This document shows, in pieces, positions 1 to 6,239 of a DNA stretch of 7,390 bases. Origin of the DNA: Myxococcales bacterium (GTDB lineage Bacteria > Myxococcota_A > Polyangia > Polyangiales > Polyangiaceae). A model generated the notes under the pieces. It made no database searches and had not been told where the DNA came from. It saw only the letters and a list, made by a program, of their open reading frames with translations. A program made the position numbers and the translations under genes. The DNA lies in contig JANYHY010000445.1 in assembly GCA_025362165.1 (NCBI GenBank), forward strand, positions 1-7,390. The letters are read 5' to 3'. Within the stretch, counting starts at the first letter, position 1, and each line of letters opens with the position of its first letter.

Positions 1-963
1 CTCTCCTTTGCCATGACCTTCGTGCTCATTCTTGAACCTTCGCAGCTCGACGCGCGCGGTCAAGAAACCGGGACCATCGCTGTGCGCGAGAGACACGAGC
101 GCTGTCCCGTCGCGGTCGAGCGATAAGAAACTACGATCGTAGTCGTGCTGCCGCCACCGAGCGAGCGGCTCGAGCAAGCCGCCAAGATCCGCCCGCGACA
201 GCCGCAGTGAACCGTTCCCCAGGTCGTCCAGGATCCACAGCTTCTGATCGCGAAACGAATAGGTGATGGCCTCAATGATCCCGAGGTCTGCGATCGCGCA
301 CTCGTCTTCGCAGTTGTCCGAGACCGGCTTTCCGTGCGGCGTTACGTCCGTCCATCGTCCCGGCCCTGGAGCGCGAAACCAGATGTCATGAAGCGCACCG
401 TGCTTGCCAGTAACGCTCTCGCCACCACCGACGAACACGCCGCCTGCCATTCGTGAATAGATCGCGACCTCGTTGGATCGCGGTGGAGGCGCCGACTTGT
501 CCAACGCGCCGCCCTGTCCTGCGACCAGCAGATTGCCTGTTAGAGACGTGCCTGCGGTCGCGACCAGGCGTGTCCCGTCGCTGGAGATCGCCATCGCGTC
601 GAAGGCGCCTCCGACGAAGGGCTCGATCGCGCTCAGCCAGAAAGAGTCCTTCGACAGCGCGATGGAAGAGACTGTCGAATCCACTTGGTCTCCCCCGCAA
701 TTCGCTTTGCCGCTGCCGCCGACGATCGGCAAGTCTTGAGCGGCCAGCAAAGCGCCATCCGCCTGGACTACGCCGAGCACTCCCACGGCAGGTTGCAACA
801 CCTGAGTATCGAAAGCTCCAATGTCGATCGAGCGCAGCAACCCGTGTGGAGGCGCGAGCAGAGTCTGACGCAGTCGCGATTGATTGCCAACGCTCTGCGT
901 GGACAACAGCGACTGCACGGGACACCACGACAGACCGCTGATCTGCGGGACGATATCGATCAT
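1..963 (-). CDS. Partial beta-propeller / kelch-like protein of unknown function (3' end beyond left edge)
   Basis: The minus-strand frame from the ATG at 963 is open without a stop for 321 codons to the left edge, so the C-terminus is missing. The ATG is preceded by GGAGG (968..972) with a 4-nt spacer; the frame is closed upstream by a stop at 1042..1044. I read the translation by hand. It is rich in Gly, Ser, Asp and short beta-type repeats. One segment (roughly residues 175-205) reads GGVFVGGGES, then DIWF, then W-T-D-V, like a kelch blade; others resemble blade strands (FDAMAISSDGTRLVATAG, LSLDRDGTALVSLAH). Cysteines at about 90 and in the pattern C-x3-C near 222-226 could form disulfides. 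There is no signal peptide at this start or at the upstream TTG (1000..1002), which is odd if it is exported. I do not recognise the family and infer only a beta-propeller fold. It lies 87 bp behind the DUF3293 gene and may be co-transcribed or have its own promoter. Confidence 0.7.
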   Translation of the reverse strand, partial: MIDIVPQISGLSWCPVQSLLSTQSVGNQSRLRQTLLAPPHGLLRSIDIGAFDTQVLQPAVGVLGVVQADGALLAAQDLPIVGGSGKANCGGDQVDSTVSSIALSKDSFWLSAIEPFVGGAFDAMAISSDGTRLVATAGTSLTGNLLVAGQGGALDKSAPPPRSNEVAIYSRMAGGVFVGGGESVTGKHGALHDIWFRAPGPGRWTDVTPHGKPVSDNCEDECAIADLGIIEAITYSFRDQKLWILDDLGNGSLRLSRADLGGLLEPLARWRQHDYDRSFLSLDRDGTALVSLAHSDGPGFLTARVELRRFKNEHEGHGKGE

Positions 964-967
964 GCGG

Positions 968-972
968 CCTCC
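968..972 (-). promoter_or_regulatory. Shine-Dalgarno GGAGG for the beta-propeller-like gene
   Basis: Read on the minus strand this is GGAGG, followed by CCGC and the ATG at 961..963. It is the strongest ribosome-binding site I see in the window and decides the start of this gene over the TTG at 1000..1002. The 4-nt spacer is shorter than the usual optimum. Confidence 0.6.
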
Positions 973-981
973 GTCTAGATC

Positions 982-1010
982 ACGACAACGACATTTCGCC
1001 AACGAGTCAA
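982..1010 (-). promoter_or_regulatory. Weak candidate promoter in the 87-bp gap before the beta-propeller gene
   Basis: On the minus strand, TTGACT (1005..1010) matches the -35 consensus at five of six positions. At a 17-bp spacer the -10 position is TGTCGT (982..987), which matches TATAAT poorly. This is the only promoter-like signal I see in the gap 964..1050; it suggests, but does not show, that the beta-propeller gene can be transcribed separately from the genes upstream. Confidence 0.18.
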
Positions 1011-1050
1011 GCCGCGCTCGGTCGTTTGGTGGGCCGCGCGCCTACATGCG

Positions 1051-1518
1051 CTAGGTGCGTAGTCGCCAGTTGCCGATGATGGTCTTGCCGACGTCGTCGC
1101 AGGTGGGATCCGTGACTGTCAATTCGGGGCGGCCGCTTCGATTGAAGACAATGCCGTTCTGACGGAACACGCGACCGAACGCGATGGCCTCTTCGCGGTC
1201 CATTCCGTGCACCAGCCACGACGGCTCGCGCCATGTCCCCTCGGGCTCCTCTTCGTAACCGACACACGCTTCGACGCGATAACAGCCCAAGATCAGCAGG
1301 TCGCGCATCACGTTGTGGCGCTGGTCGTTGATCTTGCGCGGCAGCAGCATCGAGCGCGGATTGTACGCAGTGAGCACGACGAAGGGCTTGGTCAGTAGCT
1401 CCGGTAGAGTCGACGGATCACTGATGACGTCGCCGTCCAGCGACACTCGCAACGGCCCGTTCGCCGAAGGTAGCTCATAGACAGTAGAGAGGTATTGCCG
1501 AAGCAGCGTCTGATCCAT
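1051..1518 (-). CDS. DUF3293 domain-containing protein
   Basis: A 155-residue soluble protein with no signal peptide or membrane segment. It covers the pattern I associate with DUF3293: an N-terminal Y-L-S-T-V-Y-E (9-15), the strand and turn LTAYNPRS (49-56), an N-D-Q-R-x-N helix start (64-69), then WREPSWLVHG (96-105) and an alpha helix leading to FRQNGIVFN (118-126). Length is normal for the family, whose molecular function is not known to me. The start is ATG at 1518; a GGAG lies about 12 nt upstream, too far to be a strong ribosome-binding site. It begins 25 bp after the response-regulator stop, so it is probably the next gene of the same operon and may be translated from the same message. 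Nothing in the sequence shows whether it takes part in the two-component pathway. Confidence 0.82.
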   Translation of the reverse strand: MDQTLLRQYLSTVYELPSANGPLRVSLDGDVISDPSTLPELLTKPFVVLTAYNPRSMLLPRKINDQRHNVMRDLLILGCYRVEACVGYEEEPEGTWREPSWLVHGMDREEAIAFGRVFRQNGIVFNRSGRPELTVTDPTCDDVGKTIIGNWRLRT

Positions 1519-1543
1519 GATTGCTTGTTACTCCAAACGATAA

Positions 1544-2257
1544 TCAAGTGTCGAAGCGATAACCGACTCCGCGCACCGTGTGAAAGTGCTTGTGAGTGTC
1601 GTCTTCGAGCTTTGCGCGCAATTGCTGGATGAAGTTGTCGATGGTGCGCGGCGTGCCGTGGTGACCGGGGCCCCATACTTTGCGGAAGATGTCGTCGCGA
1701 GAGAGCGCGCGGCCCTTGGCCTCTGCGAAGCAGACGAGCACGTCGAACTCGGTCGCGGTCATCTCGACGAGCTTGCCGGCCTTCCTGACCTCGCGCGCAC
1801 GAGTGTCGACGACGACGTCCGAGAACGTGATGTTGGCGGTCTTGTTCGTCGCCTGCGAAGGCCCTCTGCGGAGCGCGGCGCGCACTCTCGCCAACAGCTC
1901 CGCGAGACTGAACGGTTTGGCGACGTAGTCCTCCGCGCCGAGCTCTAGGCCGGTGACCTTATCCATCTCGCCGGTGCGCGCGGACAAGACGATGATCGGC
2001 ATCACGAAGCCCTCTTTACGCAGGGTCGAGAGCACCTCGAAGCCGTTCATGCGTGGGAGCATCACGTCCAAGATGAGCAGATCGGGGTTGCTCGTGCGCG
2101 CGGCGACGAGACCGCCCTCACCGTCACCCTGGACGATGACGTTGTAGCCCTCTTTCTCGAGGTTGATGCGCAGCCCGAGCGAGATGCCCGGATCGTCTTC
2201 CACGACGAGAACGGTGCGCGTCTCCGAGCTCGCGCTACGAGGCTTGACGTGCTCCAT
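1544..2257 (-). CDS. OmpR/PhoB-family DNA-binding response regulator
   Basis: The 237-residue protein has a receiver domain at about 14-128 and an OmpR-type winged helix at about 140-236. The acidic pocket is E20-D21-D22, the phosphoacceptor is D64 in LILDVMLPRMNG, and the switch and catalytic residues are S92 (VLSAR) and K114 (VAKPF), so the receiver looks fully active. The output domain has TATEFDVLVCF, the recognition-helix region TPRTIDNFIQQLRAKLE and the wing TVRGVGYRF, all typical of transcription factors that bind direct repeats as dimers. The start is ATG at 2257 inside the end of the kinase gene (23-bp overlap, different frame), with only a weak GAAG upstream, so translation is probably coupled. 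It is almost certainly phosphorylated by the kinase encoded just upstream. Target genes are unknown. It resembles PhoB/PhoP-type regulators but I cannot assign a specific one. Confidence 0.95.
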   Translation of the reverse strand: MEHVKPRSASSETRTVLVVEDDPGISLGLRINLEKEGYNVIVQGDGEGGLVAARTSNPDLLILDVMLPRMNGFEVLSTLRKEGFVMPIIVLSARTGEMDKVTGLELGAEDYVAKPFSLAELLARVRAALRRGPSQATNKTANITFSDVVVDTRAREVRKAGKLVEMTATEFDVLVCFAEAKGRALSRDDIFRKVWGPGHHGTPRTIDNFIQQLRAKLEDDTHKHFHTVRGVGYRFDT

Positions 2258-3242
2258 CGCTTCGAGGCGACGTTACCACAGCCACATCCTCGGTTGGATC
2301 CGCGACTGGCTCATCTGACTCCGGCAGCACGATGACGAACGTGCTGCCTCTGCCTTTGGCGCTCGCCACTGACACGTTGCCCTTGTGGGCCTTGACGGTG
2401 TGCTTGACGATCGCGAGGCCCAAGCCGCTGCCCTCACGCGAGCGAGAGAGGCGATCGTCGATGCGGTAGAACTTCTCGAAGATGCGCGAGTGCTCTTGGC
2501 GCGCGATGCCCTCGCCGTTGTCCGTGACCTCGAACGCGACGCCGCTCTTGGGCGCGCGCTTCACCGCGAGCGACACGATGGGCGGGGTGCCGCCATATTT
2601 GTGGGCGTTCGTGAGCAGGTTCACGAGCGCGTCCACGATGGCGCCGAGGTCCGCGCTGACTGGCGGGAGGTTCGGCGCCACGTCCGTCGAGAACTTCAAT
2701 GACGGATCCGAGCGCAGCGGAGAGAACGCCTCCACAGATTTTGCGACGACGTCTTCTACGCGGACCGCGCGCAGATCGTAGAGCTTTCGGCCTCCCTCCA
2801 TGCGGCCCCAATCGAGCAGCTGCTCGATGCGCGCAGAGAGCTTCTCTGTCTCGTCCGAGAGGTGATGCACGCACTCGTCTTGAATCTTGGGATCGTCCTT
2901 GTTGCGCTCGAGCGTCTCGGCGAACAAGCGGATCGCCGTGAGCGGCGTGCGTAGCTCGTGGCTCACCTTCGACACGAAATCGGCCTGCAATTCGCTCAAA
3001 TTCGCCTCGCGACGAATGAACACGAGAGCGAGCACAGCTCCAGTAGCGACCGTCGAGACGAAGCTGACGAGCAAGATGCCCATCAAGAGATCAAACCCGG
3101 CCTCGCCCATGAACATCAAGATGATGCCGACCGACAGAATGAGACCTAGCGGGATGATCACCAGATAGACGAGCAGCTGGACGATTCGGCGATAGCCGAG
3201 CCGCTGTCGGTTCTTGGTTGCGCTGCGTTTGACGGTCGCCAC
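2235..3242 (-). CDS. Membrane sensor histidine kinase (HisKA + HATPase_c), minimal sensor region
   Basis: A 335-residue kinase with a basic N-terminus, two transmembrane helices (about 20-45 and 52-76) joined by only about six residues, then a HisKA domain with the phosphoacceptor H95 in SHELRTPLTAIR. The ATP-binding domain shows the N box (N212 in NLLTNAHKYG), the G1 box DNGEGIA (about 241-247), the F box IFEKFYR and the G2 box GSGLGLAIVK. All key residues are present. There is no PAS, HAMP or periplasmic domain, so it may sense within the membrane or through a partner protein. The last 30 or so residues are an acidic, serine-rich tail beyond the catalytic domain. The start codon is GTG at 3242, 9 bp after the aroE stop, without a convincing Shine-Dalgarno, which suggests coupling to aroE translation. 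It partners the response regulator it overlaps by 23 bp. Kinase-before-regulator order is less common than the reverse. Confidence 0.95.
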   Translation of the reverse strand: MATVKRSATKNRQRLGYRRIVQLLVYLVIIPLGLILSVGIILMFMGEAGFDLLMGILLVSFVSTVATGAVLALVFIRREANLSELQADFVSKVSHELRTPLTAIRLFAETLERNKDDPKIQDECVHHLSDETEKLSARIEQLLDWGRMEGGRKLYDLRAVRVEDVVAKSVEAFSPLRSDPSLKFSTDVAPNLPPVSADLGAIVDALVNLLTNAHKYGGTPPIVSLAVKRAPKSGVAFEVTDNGEGIARQEHSRIFEKFYRIDDRLSRSREGSGLGLAIVKHTVKAHKGNVSVASAKGRGSTFVIVLPESDEPVADPTEDVAVVTSPRSDGARQAS

Positions 3243-3251
3243 GAAACGAGC

Positions 3252-4061
3252 TTAGCGCGTAATCGCGGCGCGCATCACCTCGAGCGGAGCCACGCCGAGC
3301 CAGATCTCGAAGGCCAGCGCGCCTTGCCTCGCGAGCATCCCGAGACCGTTGCAGTGCATGAGCCCGCGCTCTCTAGCGGCCTGGAGGAAGGGCGTCTCGG
3401 TGGGTGAATAGATGGTCTCGAGAACGACGGTGGCGTCGCTCAATCCGCTCCAATTCACAGCAGCCGTGATGGGCTCGCCCGAATCTGCGCCGGTCATTCC
3501 CGCGCTCGTCGCCTGAACGATGCAATCAAATGTTCCGGTGGCCACGCGCGTTGCCGCGGTCAATCGTGCTGTCGTCTTCGGAGACAGCTCGGCGATGATC
3601 GCTTCGGGAGCGCGTGCATGGACGACGATCTCTCGCGACGCGCGCATCGCTACGATCGCCGCGCGAGCCGCCCCGCCGGACCCGATGACGAGCGCGCGAT
3701 TGAGCTCTTTCAATCCGAGCGAAGTCAGCTCTGCCAGGATCGCCGGCGCGTCCGTGTTCGTCGCGCAGACCCGACCGCTACGGCAATGGAGCGTATTCGC
3801 GGCGCCGACCGCGCTAGCGATTTCATCCACCTCGTCTACCAAAGACAGCACTGCGCGCTTGTGCGGGATTGTCACGTTGACGCCCGCCAATGTGCCATTG
3901 CGCAATTGATCGATAATTGACCGCAGCTCCGTGTCATGAGTGACTCGAATGGCCTCGTACGAATGAGGCATTCCCAATGAGCGATAAGCGGCATTGTGCA
4001 TCAATGGGCTCATGGAGTGCGCCACCGGATCGCCGATCACCGCAAAACGCAGGGACTTCAC
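3252..4061 (-). CDS. aroE: Shikimate dehydrogenase (NADP+)
   Basis: AroE reduces 3-dehydroshikimate to shikimate with NADPH, the fourth step of the shikimate route to aromatic amino acids and chorismate, in the cytoplasm. The 269-residue length is standard. The N-terminal substrate domain has GDPVAHSMSP (shikimate-contacting S16 and S18), NVTIPHK with the catalytic K68, N89 in GAANTL and D104 in NTDA. The Rossmann domain has the glycine loop GSGGAARA (127-134). The C-terminal signature NGLGMLARQGALAFEIW supplies Q246. The usual Asn-Arg-Thr NADP clasp appears as A149-R150-A151, so the arginine is kept but its neighbours are changed. The start is a GTG whose last two bases lie in the xseA stop codon (GTGA at 4058..4061), which sets the start and implies coupled translation. 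The sensor kinase follows after 9 bp. Confidence 0.95.
   Translation of the reverse strand: MKSLRFAVIGDPVAHSMSPLMHNAAYRSLGMPHSYEAIRVTHDTELRSIIDQLRNGTLAGVNVTIPHKRAVLSLVDEVDEIASAVGAANTLHCRSGRVCATNTDAPAILAELTSLGLKELNRALVIGSGGAARAAIVAMRASREIVVHARAPEAIIAELSPKTTARLTAATRVATGTFDCIVQATSAGMTGADSGEPITAAVNWSGLSDATVVLETIYSPTETPFLQAARERGLMHCNGLGMLARQGALAFEIWLGVAPLEVMRAAITR
4058..4061 (-). promoter_or_regulatory. GTGA stop/start overlap coupling xseA to aroE
   Basis: On the minus strand the four bases read GTGA: GTG (4059..4061) starts aroE and TGA (4058..4060) ends xseA. This is the non-ATG version of the classic ATGA arrangement and indicates termination-reinitiation by ribosomes and a shared transcript. 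Confidence 0.75.
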
Positions 4062-5491
4062 TCGTCCTCGTGCGCTCCGATGACCTTCGCGTCTATGCGG
4101 CCTCCGGCGACGCGGACAAGGATGATATCTCCCTTTTTCACGTCAGTCGGGGCGCGCACTGGAGAATTATCCTTCAATGCTATCGCATAGCCCCGGCCGA
4201 GGACGGCGAGGGGGCTGAGCGCGTCCAGGCTCGCGATGGCGCGCGCGGAGCTCGACCGGGCTCTGTCTACTTTGGAGACCATCAATGACTCGAGCTGGGC
4301 GTTCAATCGAACGAGCTCTGCGCGTCTTTGGTGGAGCACGGCGCGCGGGTGGACGAGCGCGAGCCTGCGCGACAAAGCGTGGCTGGACTTGGTGCGAGCT
4401 CGCGTCAGCTCGGTGGCGACTCGAGAGAGGCGCGTGTCCAGTTCGTCTTTCTTCTGCTGCCACGAGGCGATCGCGAGGCGCGGATCGCTGAGCTTGTGAG
4501 CGACCGACTGCATGCTCGCGCGCCTTCGGGCCACGAACGCGAGCATGGCGCGCTCGAGGTGCTTGGATTGTTTGTCCACGAGGCGTCGGCGGCTCGCGCG
4601 ATCGGGGACGACCATCTCTGCGGCTTGCGATGGAGTGGCGGCGCGCGCGTCTGCCGCGAAATCGACCAGCGGGACGTCCTCGTCATGACCGACCGCCGCG
4701 ATCACGGGGACGCGACAGGTGGCCACTGCGCGCACGAGGACCTCTTCGCTGAACGCGAGCAGATCGTCGCGTGAGCCGCCACCGCGACCGAGGATGACGA
4801 CGTCCACTCCTCGCACGCGACTGACGAGCTTCAACGCGCGCGCGAGGCGCTCCCCCGCTCCCGGCCCTTGCACTTGCGCGGACATGAGCAGCACATGCGC
4901 CCCGCCGCGACGGTTCGCGACTCGCGCGATGTCGTGAATCACAGCGCCCGTCGCGCTCGTGACGACGCCGATCACGCGGGGATCAGCCGGGATCGCGCGC
5001 TTACGCTCGGGCTCGAACAGACCCTCGGCGCGTAGCTTCTCCTTCAGCTTCTCGAGCGCCTCGAGCAGTGCGCCGCGTCCTTGGTCTTCGACGCGATCGC
5101 CGACCAATTGAAGTCGCCCGCGCGGGACCCAGAACGTGGGACGAGCGCGGACTCTCACGCGCGCGCCATCCTTGACGAGCTCGCGCATCGCTGAAGTGAG
5201 GTTCGTCTTGTAGACGACGACATCGGCGATCGCGTCCTCCTCTTCGTCCTTGAGCGTGAAATAGAGGTGCCCGCTGGACGAAGGCTTTGCGTTTTGGATC
5301 TCTCCACGCACGAGCACCGCTCGCGGGAACGCGACATCCACCGCCGAACGCAGCGCCTTGCCGAGCTGCGACACGGAGAGCACGGTCAGTGCTGGGGGCA
5401 CCTCGCGTGGCGCGCCTCCACCCTCGATCACCTGCGCGTCTTCCGAGACCGGGAACGGAAACTCGTTCTCGAAATCGATGACGTCGCTCAC
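4058..5491 (-). CDS. xseA: Exodeoxyribonuclease VII large subunit
   Basis: XseA is the catalytic subunit of exonuclease VII, which with several copies of the small XseB degrades single-stranded DNA from both ends during repair. From the GTG at 5491 the protein is 477 residues (E. coli about 456). The OB-fold spans about 35-135, with VRGEIQNAKPSSSGHLYFTLKD and the EGLFEPERKRAIP linker after it. The catalytic domain shows VTSATGAVIHDI (D187), ILGRGGGSRDDLLAF (R236), AVGHDEDVPLVDFAAD (H269, D272) and ARAATPSQAAE; spacing of these residues matches those I recall as essential in E. coli. A long basic helical region follows, then the C-terminal SPLAVLGRGYAIA. The start is uncertain: GTG at 5431 has a better ribosome-binding site (GGAAG, 8-nt spacer) and would give 457 residues. 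The open frame continues upstream to 6040, but that stretch is antisense to the lipocalin gene and lacks XseA similarity. No xseB lies in the window. Confidence 0.93.
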   Translation of the reverse strand: MSDVIDFENEFPFPVSEDAQVIEGGGAPREVPPALTVLSVSQLGKALRSAVDVAFPRAVLVRGEIQNAKPSSSGHLYFTLKDEEEDAIADVVVYKTNLTSAMRELVKDGARVRVRARPTFWVPRGRLQLVGDRVEDQGRGALLEALEKLKEKLRAEGLFEPERKRAIPADPRVIGVVTSATGAVIHDIARVANRRGGAHVLLMSAQVQGPGAGERLARALKLVSRVRGVDVVILGRGGGSRDDLLAFSEEVLVRAVATCRVPVIAAVGHDEDVPLVDFAADARAATPSQAAEMVVPDRASRRRLVDKQSKHLERAMLAFVARRRASMQSVAHKLSDPRLAIASWQQKKDELDTRLSRVATELTRARTKSSHALSRRLALVHPRAVLHQRRAELVRLNAQLESLMVSKVDRARSSSARAIASLDALSPLAVLGRGYAIALKDNSPVRAPTDVKKGDIILVRVAGGRIDAKVIGAHEDE

Positions 5492-5502
5492 TCCGCGACT
5501 CT

Positions 5503-5527
5503 GTACCTTCTCGGACCGAGTTGGTAC
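5503..5527. repeat. 25-bp interrupted palindrome between the divergent xseA and lipocalin genes (candidate operator)
   Basis: The element reads GTACC-TT-CTCGG-A-CCGAG-TT-GGTAC, with its centre at 5515. The outer five and inner five bases of each arm are perfectly complementary; only the two TT positions and the central base break the symmetry. The one-base centre makes it a poor RNA hairpin, which favours a site for a dimeric DNA-binding protein. It fills most of the 51-bp spacer and touches the -10-like hexamer of the lipocalin. The binding protein is unknown. Confidence 0.5.
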
Positions 5528-5533
5528 TAGAAT
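5528..5533 (+). promoter_or_regulatory. Candidate -10 element (TAGAAT) for the lipocalin gene
   Basis: TAGAAT matches TATAAT at five of six positions and is one of the few AT-rich patches nearby. No good -35 is present at 16-18 bp; that space is occupied by the palindrome at 5503..5527. Initiation from it would be expected near 5540, only a few bases before the ATG at 5543, so the message would be leaderless or nearly so. That agrees with the absence of a Shine-Dalgarno sequence there. Confidence 0.35.
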
Positions 5534-5542
5534 GCATTGCCC

Positions 5543-6175
5543 ATGAAGCGCGAGCTCATCTTCGCCGTTGTCTGCGGGTCGATGCTCGCGTGCAACCGTG
5601 CGCCGCTGGACACCGCGCCGAGCGTCGATCTGCAGCAGTTCCAAGGCAAGTGGTACGAGATCGCGCATCTGCCGCGACCCACGCAAAGAGACTGCAACGA
5701 CACGACCGCCACTTACACGCTTCAATCGGACGGACAGCTCGCGTTCGTCCACGAGTGCACGCTCACGGACGGCACCTATCACGGCGCCACCGCGCTCGCG
5801 AAGGTGACTGACGCGCGCGATCCCAGCAAGATGCAGGTCGATTTCGGCGGCGTGATGGGCGACTACTGGATCCTCGAGGTCGCGCCGGACTACCGATACG
5901 CCGTCGTCGGCCACCCCTCGCGCGACTACCTTTGGATCCTCAGCCGCTCGCCCAACATGAACGGCGCCGATCTCAAAGCGGTCGTCGATCACGCGCACAA
6001 CAACGACTTCGACACGAGCAAGCTCGAGTACACCAAACACACCGCAGACCCCATCGGCACGCCTGCGCCAGCGTCCACCTATGGTTGCTCGTCGAGCGCA
6101 GCAGGTGGCGACCCACTACTAGCTCTCAGCCTCGCGAGCCTCCTCGTGTTCCGCCGCCGCCGCCGACGTCCCTAG
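5543..6175 (+). CDS. Bacterial lipocalin (Blc-like) with lipoprotein signal and MYXO-CTERM tail
   Basis: A 210-residue secreted lipocalin, a beta-barrel family that binds lipids such as fatty acids or lysophospholipids. The N-terminus (K2, R3, hydrophobic 5-16, then MLAC) looks like a short lipoprotein signal, with C17 as the lipidated residue and N18 at +2. The barrel spans about 29-165: GKWYEIAHLPR (35-45) is the lipocalin GxW motif, and GHPSRDYLWILSRSP (123-137) is the late-strand signature typical of Blc proteins. C51 and C72 could form a disulfide. After a Pro/Ala/Thr linker the protein ends Y-G-C182-SSS, a hydrophobic helix (about 191-203) and R204-R209, a MYXO-CTERM signal. I chose ATG at 5543 over the in-frame TTG at 5537 because it places basic residues at the very start; no clear ribosome-binding site is seen for either. 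It diverges from xseA and converges on the phosphoesterase gene. The exact ligand cannot be told from sequence. Confidence 0.92.
   Translation: MKRELIFAVVCGSMLACNRAPLDTAPSVDLQQFQGKWYEIAHLPRPTQRDCNDTTATYTLQSDGQLAFVHECTLTDGTYHGATALAKVTDARDPSKMQVDFGGVMGDYWILEVAPDYRYAVVGHPSRDYLWILSRSPNMNGADLKAVVDHAHNNDFDTSKLEYTKHTADPIGTPAPASTYGCSSSAAGGDPLLALSLASLLVFRRRRRRP
6083..6172 (+). other. MYXO-CTERM protein-sorting segment of the lipocalin
   Basis: This part encodes residues 181-210: G-C182-S-S-S, a small-residue stretch, a hydrophobic helix LLALSLASLLVF and six arginines before the final proline. The layout (Gly-Cys, transmembrane segment, Arg cluster) is that of MYXO-CTERM, a myxobacterial tail known to be cut by myxosortases so that the protein reaches the cell surface through its modified cysteine. 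It is the main taxonomic marker in the window. Confidence 0.8.
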
Positions 6176-6239
6176 ACCCGACGGATACTCAGCGCTCCGG
6201 ACGTGAGGTTGGAATAGGACTCCTCCTGAGAATCCCGAG

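Noticed and set aside
551..568. GGTCGCGACC palindrome and flanking near-symmetry
   Set aside because: It lies inside the beta-propeller coding frame and is the kind of short GC palindrome expected by chance in DNA of this composition.
453..941. Plus-strand open frame of 162 codons, and a 180-codon minus frame at 386..928
   Set aside because: Both are Arg/Ser-rich shadow translations of the beta-propeller gene, whose own frame is open across the whole region and has a good ribosome-binding site.
5537..5539. TTG as the start of the lipocalin
   Set aside because: It adds only Met-Pro before the Met-Lys-Arg of a normal signal peptide, and has no ribosome-binding site of its own.
5492..6040. The xseA reading frame stays open on the minus strand up to an ATG at 6040, giving a 660-residue protein
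   Set aside because: The extra 183 residues are exactly antisense to the lipocalin gene, are rich in Val/Arg/Glu as expected from a GC-rich shadow frame, and have no XseA similarity.
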